In this document: one piece after another, positions 45,357-58,209 of the stretch
Layout: each line of letters begins with the position of its first letter
How positions within the stretch are numbered: position 1 is the stretch's first letter
NCBI GenBank assembly: GCA_035048495.1
Contig: CM068545.1
Span: 13,971,702-14,035,701 of the forward strand
Direction of reading: 5' to 3'
Length of the DNA: 64,000 nucleotides
Origin: Euptelea pleiosperma
Taxonomy: Eukaryota > Streptophyta > Magnoliopsida > Ranunculales > Eupteleaceae
Translations under genes and position numbers: made by a program
Notes under the pieces: model-generated
Seen by the model: the letters and a program-made list of their open reading frames with translations, nothing else
Database searches by the model: none
What the model was told of the DNA's origin: nothing

Positions 45357-45359
<3 letters not shown>

Positions 45360-45574
45360 TCGCATTTTACATGGGGCGCATAAATGATTCATGAATCATT
45401 TCAATCAAAATGATCCTAACCATCCAATTAATAGATTTTTTTTATTATCAAGACAGAACATTATTTTCTGTTTAAAGGAGATTGATGATATGGTGGATAA
45501 TGACATGACATCAGATTTGTGTAAAATATTTTATACAACCAAGATCAATGTACTTCATTTCAAGATTTTAAATG

Positions 45575-45765
45575 GTTCGTTGTAACATTATAACGGTCAT
45601 TTATCCTCACCAGTCGCATCTTAAGTCAAAAAGTGAGAATATTATTATTTTTTCAAAATAACTTCCTGGTAAAGAAAATATATATTATTTTTAAAAAAAT
45701 AATGGCCGTTATTAATGTTATAACGGCCGTTGTTTCGTTATAACTTCCGTTTTTTAAAACATGGT
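45575..45765. repeat. Element relic with TAACGGCCGTTA palindromes
   Basis: Contains AATGGCCGTTATTAATG, TTATAACGGCCGTTG and TTCCGTTTTTTAAAACATGG, matching the ends and interior of the element at 63521-63909 in part. Confidence 0.5.
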
Positions 45766-46282
45766 TGAGATGATTTTAGGTGGCTAGTGTAAATTCTATG
45801 TAAGAGAATCATGTGAGGCCTTCAAGTAGGTAAATTTGAAGGTTACTTGTGACCCACCCAACCTTGATAAGGTAGTGAGGCCCCCCTCGATCACAACCTT
45901 TTACCTACCAAATACAAAGCAAAACGAGTGCTGTAGCTGCGAAGCTAAGAAGTGTAGATTTTCTTTCTTTCACGTGCGATTGATAGAGTGAGTGCGCGTG
46001 TATGTGGGGCATCGTTATTATTTCTTTGGGCAGTGTTACCATCGTCCTTACTGTCGTTCCTAAGTCCAGACCTATAATGGTCCTCGAGATTTACAACATT
46101 AGTATCGAAGAATATCCTCTGGTCTAGACCTAGGGAGGATGATGCTACGTCATTGTGTACTCGGGACGATGTTATCGGTTTTCCTTATTCTTTGGTTACT
46201 CGCACACTCCACAACTGTGTGACAGCAAAGCAGAGCAGTAGATGGTCGAGGCGGATGCAGACATGGACAACCCTTACTTTAA

Positions 46283-46680
46283 GGGTCGTGATGTAATAAT
46301 GTAGACCTGATACAAAATACGTCAGGTAGAGCGATTTGCGTTTCTCGCTGCCATATGGACCTAAGGACAGCATGGATGTTTAGTTAGACTACCTCTTGGT
46401 TGACATTCATACGTTAAACTAGCTTTTTTTTTTTTTTTTATAAAATCTAGCCGTTGGTTTTAGTACCCAAAAAAATGGTTGAATCCAACCGTACATATTA
46501 AGAAGTACTAAAATCTAATAGCTAGAGATTGCCCATCATGGTGATTTTGGTGTGTATACCCATCAAGGAGTGAGCTAAACATCGATGCGATCAGTGGGCC
46601 CAGAGGGAAGCGATGAATAGCAAAAAATGACTCTACCTGACTCCATTTTGGCGACAGGTCTACCATGTTACATCTTTTCC
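46283..46680. mobile_element. MITE family B in the CIP7-like promoter
   Basis: Ends GGGTCGTGATGTAATAATG and CCATGTTACATCTTTTCC are those of family B (reverse orientation relative to the 11.5-kb copy). The inner motifs GGATGTTTAG and CTAAACATCGATGCGATCAG belong to the core. It ends about 330 bp before the CIP7-like start codon. Flanks are too diverged for a certain target duplication. Confidence 0.75.
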
Positions 46681-47012
46681 ATACTCTTTTTTCTTCAATT
46701 ACAAGCTTACAAAACCTCTCAACCAACGAACCAAACTCATATCTCTCATCACTCACCTCACATCACAACCTGAGAAGCTGAGATCAATCAAGAATTCCAG
46801 ATTCAAGAGAGCGAGCAAACGACGGAGGCGTGTCGGCATGCCATGTGGACCCTACTTTCAATTCGTCAAATGGACAACCCTACCCCCATTCGCATGTGCA
46901 AAGCTTCATCAGCTCTTGCTGGCAACTGGCAAGAGAGAGAGAGATGATTGATGAATGGGCGATGAGCAAGTGAACCTCTGAACCTCTCTCTCTGTCTCTC
47001 TCAGTAGTCAGT

Positions 47013-50000
47013 ATGGATTCCAGCGCTCGTCTTGATTATGCCCTGTTTCAACTCACCCCAACCAGAACCAGGTACAGTGGTGTTCTTGCTTTCTCGTTTT
47101 TACTCCGAGTTGTCTCTGATTCGTCTCATTCTGGGTTTTTAATGATCTGGTATGTATGCGTGTACCTTTGTTTTTTCTGTGTCGGCATTTGAAGGTGTGA
47201 TCTGGTTGTCTTCTCCGGAGGCGTGAGCGAGAAACTGGCATCTGGATTGCTGGAACCGTTCATTTCACATCTTCGATGCGCTAAGGAGCAGATTCCTAAA
47301 GGCGGGTACTCCATCACTCTTCGCGCACCAATCGCCAATGCGTCGTGGTTCACCAAAGGCACTTTAGAACGGTAATTCGCACAATTCAGTATAGAATTAC
47401 ACACTGTTATATCTTTGGGACTGTTTTATTGGAACTCGGCCGAGTTGACTCGGTCTTGTCGGCACCCTGACTACTGGATCCACTTTCCAATTGTGATTGA
47501 TCATAGATCAGCATGGAGGATCATTGACTCGGCTGATTATTTGTAAAATTGGGTAGTTTTCGATTGACTCTGCAAAGTCAAAATCGGAAACAGAGAAAGA
47601 GACTGATTACTTTGCCAAGTTCATGCTTCTGAAAATTGTTAATTATCATAATTCATATGTTTTTGGAGCAGATTTGTGCGGTTTGTTGGCTCGCCTGAAG
47701 TTCTCGAGAGGTTTGTTACAATAGAAAGAGAGATCTCGCAGATTGAGAGTTCGGTTCAATCCAATGAGTTGTCAAACACCACTGTGGCATGGCAAACGGA
47801 AGAAGGTATACTGAATTCTCTCTGCCTACTAAATTTGCTTATCAAATCTCTTTCAATTTACGTTTTTTTAGATTCTTTTAGTCGGACTATATCCACTCTT
47901 TTTATGTCTTTCTTCAATGTGTTTGGTTGATCTTAATGCCATATATATATATATATTTTTTATATTTGATTTCTTGAGAACACAGAGATTGCATTTTAGA
48001 AGAGAAAGATATGAATTTAAAGAGTTTCCCACATGTTTTTAGTGAATTACTTGTCGTCGATGTGGTATGGATTTCAGTTATCTTTCTTAACTATACACTG
48101 CTGCACCCTTTCACTGTTCTATCTTGTCTAAATTTAACTTGGATTTAACAGGAAATGCTGCAGCTGTTGATGGCAATGCCAAGAAGTCAATTGTCCCCTT
48201 TAAGGTATTTTACTATTTCGCAAGCCTTTTGAGGATGACAACATTTTGTGATGCTTACTCAGAAATTCTCATCGTAATTTTGGTTATTTCTGTGATGATG
48301 GTTGGGCACTAGCCAAAGGGTGAATCTAACGGCACCGATGAGGCTGTACAAGAAGAGAACTCCAAGTAAATCATCTTTTCTTGTAACTGATTGTATTTTA
48401 TGGATTTATCTTACTAATCTTAGTGCATCATATTATCTTTGTGTGGATTCTCTCTTTGTTGGTATTACCAGGGTTCGTCTTCAACGAGTTCTGGAGACTC
48501 GGAAAGCAGTGCTCCGGAAAGAGCAAGCAATGGCTTTTGCCCGTGCCTTTGTTGCCGGATTTGAAATGGAACGTATAGATGACCTCATATCCTTTGCCGA
48601 TGCTTTTGGAGCTTCCCGTTTAAGGTATGAATAAGTACCAACTATCCACCATAGTGCTGTGAAAGCTATTTTATGGAGATAAAACTCAAGAAGGTTGGGA
48701 TTTAATGTTATACCCTAGGAAATGAAATAAATCAACAATTATTGAATCGGAAAATATCAATTTTTTGCTGGTGGGCTCAAGGCCATTGCTCAATTGGTTG
48801 ACATTTACCATGGGGTCACGATTTTGATCCCAACTTCTCCCCATCAGAAAAAGGAGAAAATGAAATAAAATAAACTTCTTGCTGATTCTTGATTCTGATA
48901 TAATGATTTGTATTAGGTGTTGCATTGTCAGAACATCACACTACTCACTTCTTAATAGATTGTTTGTCTTTTCTAGTTTTGATTTTCTACATTTTTTGGG
49001 TGTCTCACTCATACCTTGGTGTTTGAAGGGCTTCTGCCATCGAGGCTGACTCTGCTTGCCCAAGATTCACAATGTCCAGTACATCTTGGGTGAGTTGGGA
49101 CGACTTGGCTGAGGGCCAAGTAATTTCTAAATCAGCTTACTTCTCCAATTCATTGAAAATTGATCTGAATTGTCCAATTCTTGTTTTATCATATAATTAG
49201 TTGCCTCTTTCTATATTGCTCACATTCCTCCCACAATTTTTAAGAACTCCCAGTTTGCTATAAACTACTAATCCAATTTCATGTTTCTTTTACAATGTTT
49301 ATAGAACAAAGTAATGCTACTTACCTTAAAAAAAAACACTGCCTCTCCAACAAATACTGCTTTCTGAGTTTTAATTAATAATGTAGTGAACTATTTTCTT
49401 CCGAACTTCATGACTAATGGCAGAAATCATGAGATAGAAAACCATAATGGAACAGAGAATTAAGAATACACTATAGTCAGTTTGGAGCTTCTATTATATC
49501 TTTGGCATAAGAATTAGAGTTCGGACTTGAGGTTTACAACCTAAGGGCAACATTTTTTTCTGCACTTCCAGTTTCTCTCATTTAATAAGAACCTTGCTCA
49601 CCTTGCATGTAATGTACAAGCCTGTTTTTTCCTGCAGATATATCTTGACCAGTGATGGCCACTCTTCTTCAAATTATAATTGATAGTCAAGAATATTTCT
49701 AGTGGTTTCAAGTAAAAAAGCTATGACCCCCTCATAAATGATTTTCACTATAAGTATGCTTATCACATGTATGACTTACTGATTTCTAGCTGTTTGTCAT
49801 GGTCAAATTGATTCATTTCAGGCCTTAGGTAGTATTAATGTATTTGATATATAATTAAGCTTTCGTAATTTCCATCCAATCCATAGTTTCATGTCTTCCG
49901 AGGAAGGAACTGTCCCAGTTTCAAATCCTAAATTTGTAGCTGCTATGGTTTGCAAAATTGTCTATATTATATGATTTATTACCGCTCCCACATCTTCTGT

Positions 50001-53000
50001 ATTTACGTTGATTCAGGTAACTAGCTTTTCAATGCACTTCCTCTCAGTTCAGGTCTGGTTAATTTCTAAATTTTGGTGTCATGTAGGGAAGCATGCATAA
50101 ATTTCAAGGAATTATGTTATAAAAAGCACGATGATGGATTGTGGATGGATGAGTTGGCAGCAATGGAGGTCTGCCCTCAGCCAGAGCTGCCATACTTAGG
50201 AACATCTGGAATCATACTTACAAGTGAAAATAGTACTCCTGGTCAGATTATCATGCCAAATGTTCACAGTGTTGGTCTCTCTAATGGGCAACTTGAGCCT
50301 AATGGGTCTTTAGATGCTTCTGATTCAACTACAAGTCATGCAAGTTCAGACATTAACCAAGGTATTTGTGAATGTTTTTGTTTTATAGTGCACTCCCTAC
50401 AGATTATATAGTGACTTACTTCATGTAACGAGGACCCTCCATCACATAAATTTAACAATTCTGTACCACAATCTAGGGACATGTCTTGGCACAGGCTGGC
50501 ACTATTTCCTTCATATCATATACATGGTGCACCTATGAATTGATTCAGACCATTTAATTGGTGGATCACCTCATGTATGAATCTTTAGCCCAAATAAAAT
50601 ATGGATAGGCTACCGTAGTTGTCCATTCAAGAGCAAAACAATCAAAAAACATGGTACTGCTTTAGACAAAGTGGTTTCACAGTCTGAGAGCGCAAAAACC
50701 TAGTGATCTGGACAGCTTGGATTTTTGAGGATTGTGTGATTTGCAAAGCTTTTGGGACTGCAACACATTGAAGAGGTCCTTAAATGGTTTGGATGCCATA
50801 TGTGTATAGCATGAGCCCAAAAGAACCTTTGATGTATGCCACGTGGTTACGTTTTTCATATATATTACAATATTGAACTTGCAGCTAAGTAATAATTTAT
50901 CTTTCACATAATCAAATTAACTATGGTTTGCAAGAACTGCCGTTCTGGGCAACAACATGTGTTAATGTCTAAGTTACAGAGAAGGAAGGTTATAAATTTT
51001 GATAGCTTGTGTATCTTTTCTTAGTTCAGAAATGGAAATATTTTATACGTCAAAAATATTGCTTAAATCACGGAAAAGCATAGGAAATATGGTATGAAAA
51101 TTTAGAAAATGATAAAATATATGACAAAACATACCCCCTCACTCATACTACAACAAACAATCATTTGAAGTTAGAAAAACAAGATCAATAGTGTTCCATA
51201 TATGCTGACGCAAGGACTTGGAGAGTTTGGCATACACATTTGAATGTAACATAATCATGTAAATTGAGTACATAAAAGCACAAACCACTGCCCTATAAAT
51301 TAAGGAAGTCATAACCACATGGATGTATGACCTCTAGGTCTCCAACTTCTTCAAAATTTAATGAAAATTAGATTATATTACTAATCAATGTTGCGTGGAT
51401 TCTTCTAAAAAGGTGAAGCAATCGTGTCAGACAGGTTTCAGACACAACACAGAATCTGTTGTAACAATCCCACATTTTCTTTTGTTTTTTCTTTCTTTAC
51501 TTTCATGATACTAATTAACATTTGCCGTAGGTTATGAATTATAACTTTTACAATTGAAGTTTTCTATGCAACAAATATAACTTTACATATATGTATTATC
51601 TTATTTATAAGAATGTGATACAATTATACAAATCATAAGATGCCCTATCACATTATCGACTATTACTCCCATAATCGATAATTACTTTATTACTTATCGA
51701 AACAAAAAAAAATTAATTATTGCACATTATTTGAAGTATTCTGCCGGGTCCACAAATCCTATTTTTCAAGTTTTGTCGAATCAGACACTCTACAACCTTG
51801 TTGGACTCTGACACTCGTACCTGTATCTATGCAACATAGCTACTAATACTAATTTCCATACATCACACATGCTCGTTAATTATTATTTTTTTTTTAAAAT
51901 TTAATACAAAAAGGATAAAAAATATTTGTGGAAATGATTCCAGTGCTGTTGAAACAGAATGTTTCGATATGTTTTATACCTCAAAATTTAATATCATGCA
52001 TAGAATGCAATATAGACACTTTTTACAAGGGCCCACTGGCTCATCTGTGAGATCAAAGAATCATGTGCAGATAATATCTTGATGATGTCAGGTCAGGTGC
52101 AGCCAACAACTGCGAAAGCTCAATTGCCCATGTCATGGCCGAACCAGCTTCCTCAGTATATGTACAATTTCCAAAGCCCGCAAATGCCACCATATCAAGG
52201 ATATCCTTTCCCTGGTATGCAGGTTGTTCCTCCATATTATCCAGGAAATATGCAATGGCCTCCAAACACAGAAGACTCTGGCCATGGTCTCAGGGGACCA
52301 GATCACCGGCGAAATCATAAATCTTCTTCTGGCAAAAAAGAGAAATCCCCAAATGGAAAAGTATCTGAAACTTCAGAACAAGATGGACACACTGAGCCCA
52401 GTGATTCCTCTTCTGGGAGTGATGTAGATGCATATTTACAGAACGACAGGAAACACTCTTCAACAGAGCAGCCACGTAAAAGAAGGAATGGGAAGAAGTC
52501 CTCAAGAATGGTTGTTATCCGAAACATTAATTACATAACTTCTAAGAGGAAAGATGGAGAGAAGGATGGCATGTCTGATGAATCTTCTTCAGTTGAGGAT
52601 GAATTCATAGATGGTGATTCCCTCAAACAGAAGGTAGAGGATGCAGTCGGATCTTTGGAGAAACACCATAAGTCGACCCCACGGCATTATAAGAAAAAAG
52701 GTGGGAACAAGAACCTCACTGTTGCTAATGAGTCAAATGATGCTGCTGATCAGGATCTTGAGAATGATCCAGTTGCAAATATTTCCGGGGGAGGTAAAAC
52801 AGCTGAGAACTGGGATACTTTCCAGAACCTTCTGATGAGAGATGACAAGTCGGGTCCTGATGTGGTAGAAAAACAGCATACCCTAGATGTTCGGGATGAA
52901 TATTTCACGATCGAGAGCTCTGAGTCAGGACCGCCATTTGCTATTAGCCGTGCAGTAAACCCAGAGTCAGAGAAAGGAACAAAGCAGCGGATGGTTGCAA

Positions 53001-55108
53001 CTGATTCCTTCGTTGTGACCGGAAGAGATGCAGGTAATGAAAGTAGCACCCATTTGGAAAATTTCGAAAGCAGTGAAAATTTTCGCCCAAGTATGAAGAA
53101 AAGGGATTGCACCGATGAGGAATTGTTATTTTCACAGAGAATGGAAGAATCCGGGAGAAATGTCCGTGATGCTTTATCTGATTGCACGACTGAATTATCT
53201 GTACTCAAGACTCAAAAAGGAGAAGATTGGTTTATTATCAACCAACCCGAGAAATCAATGGGCACAGATGCAACTAAAGAGAGCTTAATCTTCGACAGTG
53301 GTCATGCTTTAACATTAGATGGTGATTGTTTCCGCACAGAGAAAAATAAGAAAGATGTTCTTGTTGATGACTCTTTCATGGTACAGGCTCGATCAGTGGC
53401 AGATGATCAACCTGATTCTCAGTGGAGAACAGATATAAGCATGGTTTCGGGCCTTGCTTCACAACTTGAAAGTGTCACCTCAGATCTTTCAGGAGATAAG
53501 CTTGGAGTGTCTAGCAATTACGAGCCGGATGACCTCTACATGGTGCTTGAACGGGATTCGGGGGTGGAGCCTGCTGGGGCATCTTGGACTCCCGAAATGG
53601 ATTATGGAATCGATATTTCATTTACCAAAGCTGATAAAAGGCACTCTGGTGTTGAATCAAATGGTTGTGTTGAGAATAAGTCGCCCTCTACAAGCAGTAA
53701 GAACCTCGGAGATCCTGAGGAAAAAGTTTCAGGTAAAGAAACGAAGTCTAAACCCTTGCGTGGGTCTCCTGGGAAGAGCAAAACTGAGATTGTAGCAAGG
53801 AACAAGAAACCATCCACAGTAAGCAGAGCTGCAGTGCAAAAGAGCAAATTGGAGAAGGTACTAAATATTTATTTAGTTCAATTCATTATTTTTGTTCTTA
53901 TCATTGTTTCCTTTTTTTTTCTTCCCGTCTCCTTAATGCAATAAAACATCCTCTTTTACATACAGGAGGAAGAGAATCGGAAGAAACTGGAGGAAATAAT
54001 GATTCAACGCCAGAAGAGAATTGCTGAAAGAAGTGCAGCGAATGGTTTTGCTCCTGCAGCATCTAAGAAGGCTCCAGTAGAAAGCAAAACAGCAACAACT
54101 TCTGCTAAGTATGACAAGCAAACATCTAGATCCACAACTCAAGAGACAAAGAGGTTAAGTTTGCATAAACCAGGCATTACGAGTTCAAGCATAGATCGCC
54201 TTGCATCTGGACAGATCAAACATAAGGGGTCATCTACTCCTCCAGCAAAATCAACTCAACCGAAAAAAACAAGCTCAAAGGTGAATGGTGTAGTGGCTGC
54301 TGTATCATTAAAGACTGCTTGGGATGAGAATAAGAAGCCTGATTCAAATCACGAGAAACTTTCAAACTGTGGAAATGATCTCAATCATGAAGATGTAACC
54401 TGCTCTGGACCGCAGCTATTAAATGAGGCCCTCTCTCCATTTTCTGATGTCAAGGACAAGGATTACACTGGTGTTTTGGAAACTGAACCACAGAGAGAAC
54501 TAAGCACTCCACAAGGAGCTCATCCCTTGGATTCTCCTAATACTTCTGAAGACAAGGGGCTATGTGAGCCATCATCTACAATCATGAAGAAGGAACAAGA
54601 AAAGATTTCCGATGTAGATACTTTGGGTGACAAAAGCTGCAATGAGGATCCAGTTGGTCGAGGGGATTCATTTTTCTCTGTCAGCAATCTCACTGCGCAA
54701 CGAGATTTCTTAGAGATGGATGATGATAATAGAGGAATATCTAAAGCATCCCCAGTCCTTCACAAAGAGGAAACAGTCAATTATTCATCACATAGCAATG
54801 GATTCATTACTGAAACAACGGTAAATCCTCTGCCAACACCTAAGAATGCTTTGATTTCTACTGCAGTCAACCTTGAAGAAGAGATTGGTGTAGCAAATGA
54901 GAGATTTTCAGCTCCATCTGAAATTTCAGAGAAAGAAATCACACCTGATCTGGTCGAGTCGACCCCACTTCCAACTAATGGAATGAGCCCGGAGGCAATC
55001 CACTCGAGGAAGAAATGGACCAGCAATGAAAGCTCTCCTCCAGCTACGAAGGGGCTCAAGAAACTTCTTATGTTTGGTAGGAAAAGCCGCAACTCTCCTC
55101 CTAGTTGA
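47013..55108 (+). CDS. COP1-interacting protein 7-like protein (nine exons, 1,277 aa)
   Basis: Exons: 47013-47071, 47195-47371, 47672-47805, 48152-48204, 48313-48365, 48472-48624, 50087-50361, 52071-53857, 53966-55108. All junctions are GT-AG and frames join to 1,277 residues. The N terminus ([50 protein letters not shown]) and the [37 protein letters not shown] and [15 protein letters not shown] blocks are the conserved signature of the CIP7 family. A Pro/Tyr-rich stretch (about 336-366), a basic KRRNGKK cluster (about 438-444) and [11 protein letters not shown] follow. A charged coiled-coil stretch starts near 898 and the family tail LLMFGRKSR is at 1264-1272. Arabidopsis CIP7 is a nuclear COP1 target promoting light-regulated gene expression. 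Equivalent function here is inferred. Confidence 0.92.
48755..48860 (+). repeat. SINE-like insertion in intron 6 of the CIP7-like gene
   Basis: GGGCTCAAGGCCATTGCTCA then ATTGGTTGACATTTACC and GGGGTCACGATTTTGATCCC show box A / box B-like spacing of a tRNA-derived SINE, in the same sense as the host gene. Splice sites are untouched. Confidence 0.5.
50362..52070 (+). other. Long intron 7 of the CIP7-like gene
   Basis: 1.7 kb, AT-rich, without recognisable transposon ends or exon-like sequence. It starts GTATTTG and ends CATGTGCAG. Confidence 0.8.
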
Positions 55109-55570
55109 TCAGGTGGGACCCCTTTCAGTTCTATACCAGGAACTATAGTTGCATGGATCTTCCATTTTTTATTTCGGGCTATTTCAATAGCAGGAGGTGG
55201 CTCTACCCATTGAGTGCTTCGGACTCTTGTTCAATGTGGCGCAATGTGGTCAGTGGATGCCAGATGGTGATTATTGGATAGCTCCTCTAAATAAGGCCTC
55301 GGGGTATTGTGGCCATTTGAAGTGTCGAATGTATTTTATCTCCCAGTTCAGAATTTGCTAGTAGGGGAAGGATGCAGCTACACTTGAAACGAGTGCTGAC
55401 AGCATTCAAGATGGGAGGTTTGAATTGTAGGTCTAGCTGTTGGAGCCATATGCACCATATGCATTTTTCTTTTAGCAATTATGTATTTGCTATAAAATTC
55501 AGTTTGTATGTATTGTAACCTTGTAACTGTTCATTGTTTTAATCTATTCTTTATAGTGGGGTGATTCTTT
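55109..55570 (+). other. Probable 3' UTR of the CIP7-like gene
   Basis: Sequence after the TGA stop is non-coding. It contains several T-rich stretches and TGTATGTATTGTAACCTTG (near 55505), a plausible plant far-upstream/near-upstream polyadenylation context. The transcript end was not determinable. Confidence 0.5.
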
Positions 55571-56359
55571 TTTGTTTTGATCAAGTTACTGCCTAGTCTG
55601 TCACAGAAGTGGTTGGTTCCTCTCAGTCCCTTGTTATCATCATCTGGATCGAAACTTGGGCGAGTTATATATTACTGGTGCATGTGTGCCTTGTCAATGC
55701 TACAGGCTCCCAAGCTTCTTGCCAGGTTTGGGCTGCACCATATAGACCATAGACTGAGTAGAGCCCAATTTCGGAAAGTAGGTCCATTAAGGAAGATAAG
55801 CCATAATTACACGGCCGGTGTTATCATCATGACTCTCGTGACCATCGACCTATCATCATCCTAGGATTCTCATAAAAATTTCCAAGATTGTCCAGTGGTC
55901 TGGACCTGAGGATGACAATATCGATGACACTATCATTTTCCTCGTTACATAAACCAGCAGGGGGGAGTAGCTGCACGTGACTTAAAGAGGAGAGGTGTCG
56001 GGGTTGTGTACAGGGTTGTAGGGTAATCGTTTGTTTGTTTAGGATGTTTTTAAAATTACAAAAGACTAAAACACTTTATTTAGAACAAATATGCATCGAT
56101 CGCACGCTTTTCAAGAGTATTATAGAATTTTAAAATAAAATAAATAATAACTTTAAAATTGAATAAAGTATTTAGAATTGGTTATTACCGTAAAGTTCTC
56201 ATCAATACTTTTCTTATGTTTCCATTATTACCCTAAGCTAATCTATAGATTGAATGTTTAAACAAAAAAAATTAGCTATTGAAGAGAGAGCTGTGAGTGG
56301 TTGGGGGGGGAGAGGGGCCTTGGGTTGTCTGAGAGAGGAAAAGTTGTCTTCGGTCTCTT
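55571..56359. other. Gene-free spacer
   Basis: No exon or clear repeat boundary recognised. Confidence 0.3.
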
Positions 56360-56830
56360 TGTTGTTAAACAACCATTTATCCCAAAAGATCAACTTGTTA
56401 GGGAAAGGCGAAACAACTACATATATATACCAACGGGTAAACATAACACATAAGCAGGAACACACCATCCGCTAACACACTCCTTTAGCAAGAATACATT
56501 TTGCTGAAGACTTGAACTCTCGACCTCTCAGGCCTGCCTTTGATACCATGTTAAACAACCACTTTACTTTAAAGCTTAAGCTATTAGAGGGAGGTATAAC
56601 AATGTATAAGCTTTTAGAGTAAAGAGGTAGTCAAATCAGAGCAAAAGGTCCCAATAGGTTGTGGATTCGAATCTCGGCAAAGTGCTGAGGAAGTGTGTTG
56701 TTTGGTTGTGGCCAGCACTCCGCCTGTATCAGACTCGTGGATCTTTTGATATACACACTGTTATGCGCTCCTCCCTCTAGCAGCTTAAGGTTTTAAGGTT
56801 TTAGAGTAAAGTGGTTGTCAACATTTGCAA
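56360..56830. repeat. Inverted pair of tRNA-derived SINEs
   Basis: The left copy (about 56360-56600, minus strand) reads ACATGGTATCAAAGGCAGG then GAGAGTTCAAGTCTTCAGC as boxes A and B. The right copy (about 56600-56830, plus strand) reads AATCAGAGCAAAAGGTCCC then GGATTCGAATCTCGG. The motif AGCTTAAGCTATTAGAGGGAG lies at the junction. They face each other head to head. Relatives: 4.8-5.05 kb and fragments at 33.8-34.1 kb. Confidence 0.65.
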
Positions 56831-58209
56831 TTTACTTAGATTTAACAACAAAAAGTAATTTATCAAAATAAATAAGAAGGCTACCTTAATATGAAATTAA
56901 AGATCCTTTACATATGACAATGGTAGTTTTGGAAGAAAAAAAAGACAAATAATGTCACCAGGATTAGAAAAAACAATGGTGATTTTGTCATTCTAGCTTC
57001 AAAGATGACATTTGAATATGTAGGCCATTTTTAGGATGTAAAACTAACCCCAGTCTCACAATTTAGGACTTGATTGGACGGTTGAGATTGTCTTATCATT
57101 GTAACTATTGGCGTTCGGCTTTGAAGAGGTGGCCTGGTGGTCTGAATTTATGCAAAAGTGGCCGTGCGATTTGGATTGAACGGTGCCAAAATTCGATTTT
57201 CGTCCAGCACTGGCACAATATTTTTGCTGCAATAATGGCATTAACAGAGTTTAAGCACGTACGTGTAAACATTATAACATGGACTGCACATATATGAACA
57301 CAGGCTTAATGATTTTCTTCATTTGAATGGTGATTTCTAACCATTGGATTCAAGCATTTTCAGGGTTTTCAAATTCAATGGCTAGAAATCACCAATCAAC
57401 CTGATTTTTGGTGTAGATCCACTAAGGTGTAGGACAAACATTCACGGGGTCAGTGGGCATCGCGTAACTGTAATCCATTCTCCAAACTATATATAATCCA
57501 TTCTCTTTGGAGACTTAACCCTAAAATTTCTTCTATCCATGACTCATGAGGATGCAGAGTCTACCTTCCGCAGCCTTATAGTACCCCTCCATCCAAACAA
57601 GATAGCTCTTAAATAGAGTTATCACCGCAACCAAACACCCCTTAGCTGTCTATTTTGACTAGCTAATGAAATCATGACTCGGACTTGGGTTAAGGCCACA
57701 TGCATCAGAGATCAATGGCTGACCATGGCAAATTGTTTTGAATAATGGAAATCTCGATGCAGTCCATGACTGAAACGCATTTATTTTGGGCCCATTAACT
57801 GCATAGATGTTTACAAACCAAAAATCATTATGATTGGTTGTCGGTAGCCATTAGATTTTAGAACTTTTTATATACTGATCATACCCGTTAGATTCAAGCT
57901 TTACTTTGGATACTAAATCGAAAGGCTAGAGATCATCAATCAAGCTGATTTTTCAAGTGTATAGTCCATCAAAGGGTAGGGTAAAAATCCATTCTGTCAG
58001 TGGGTCCAATAATGTGGGGCCACTCATTGAATGCATCGAGATTGTTATGAATCAAAAAAATTCCATCAATCATGTCTGGTCAAGAAATTAAGAGCAGCGT
58101 CAGTTGGGTAAAGTTTTCCATTAAAAAAAGTCGGTGAAAGTCATAAGATGATATAGATCTTGAATCTTGATCACCCGAAGAAAAAAAAAACAGGAGATCT
58201 GGATTGATC
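56831..58209. other. Gene-free spacer 3' of the first KFDV-only gene
   Basis: Contains common-core MITE fragments (about 57310-57470 and 57780-58020: CCCATTAACTGCATAGATG, CATTCTGTCAGTGGGTCC) but no gene. Confidence 0.45.

Noticed and set aside
49030..49130. Possible extra exon in the CIP7-like gene (between 48624 and 50087)
   Set aside because: The flanking exons join in frame into the conserved RLREAC block without it.
52750..53208. 152-residue minus-strand frame within CIP7-like exon 8
   Set aside because: Shadow of the sense frame; no family resemblance.
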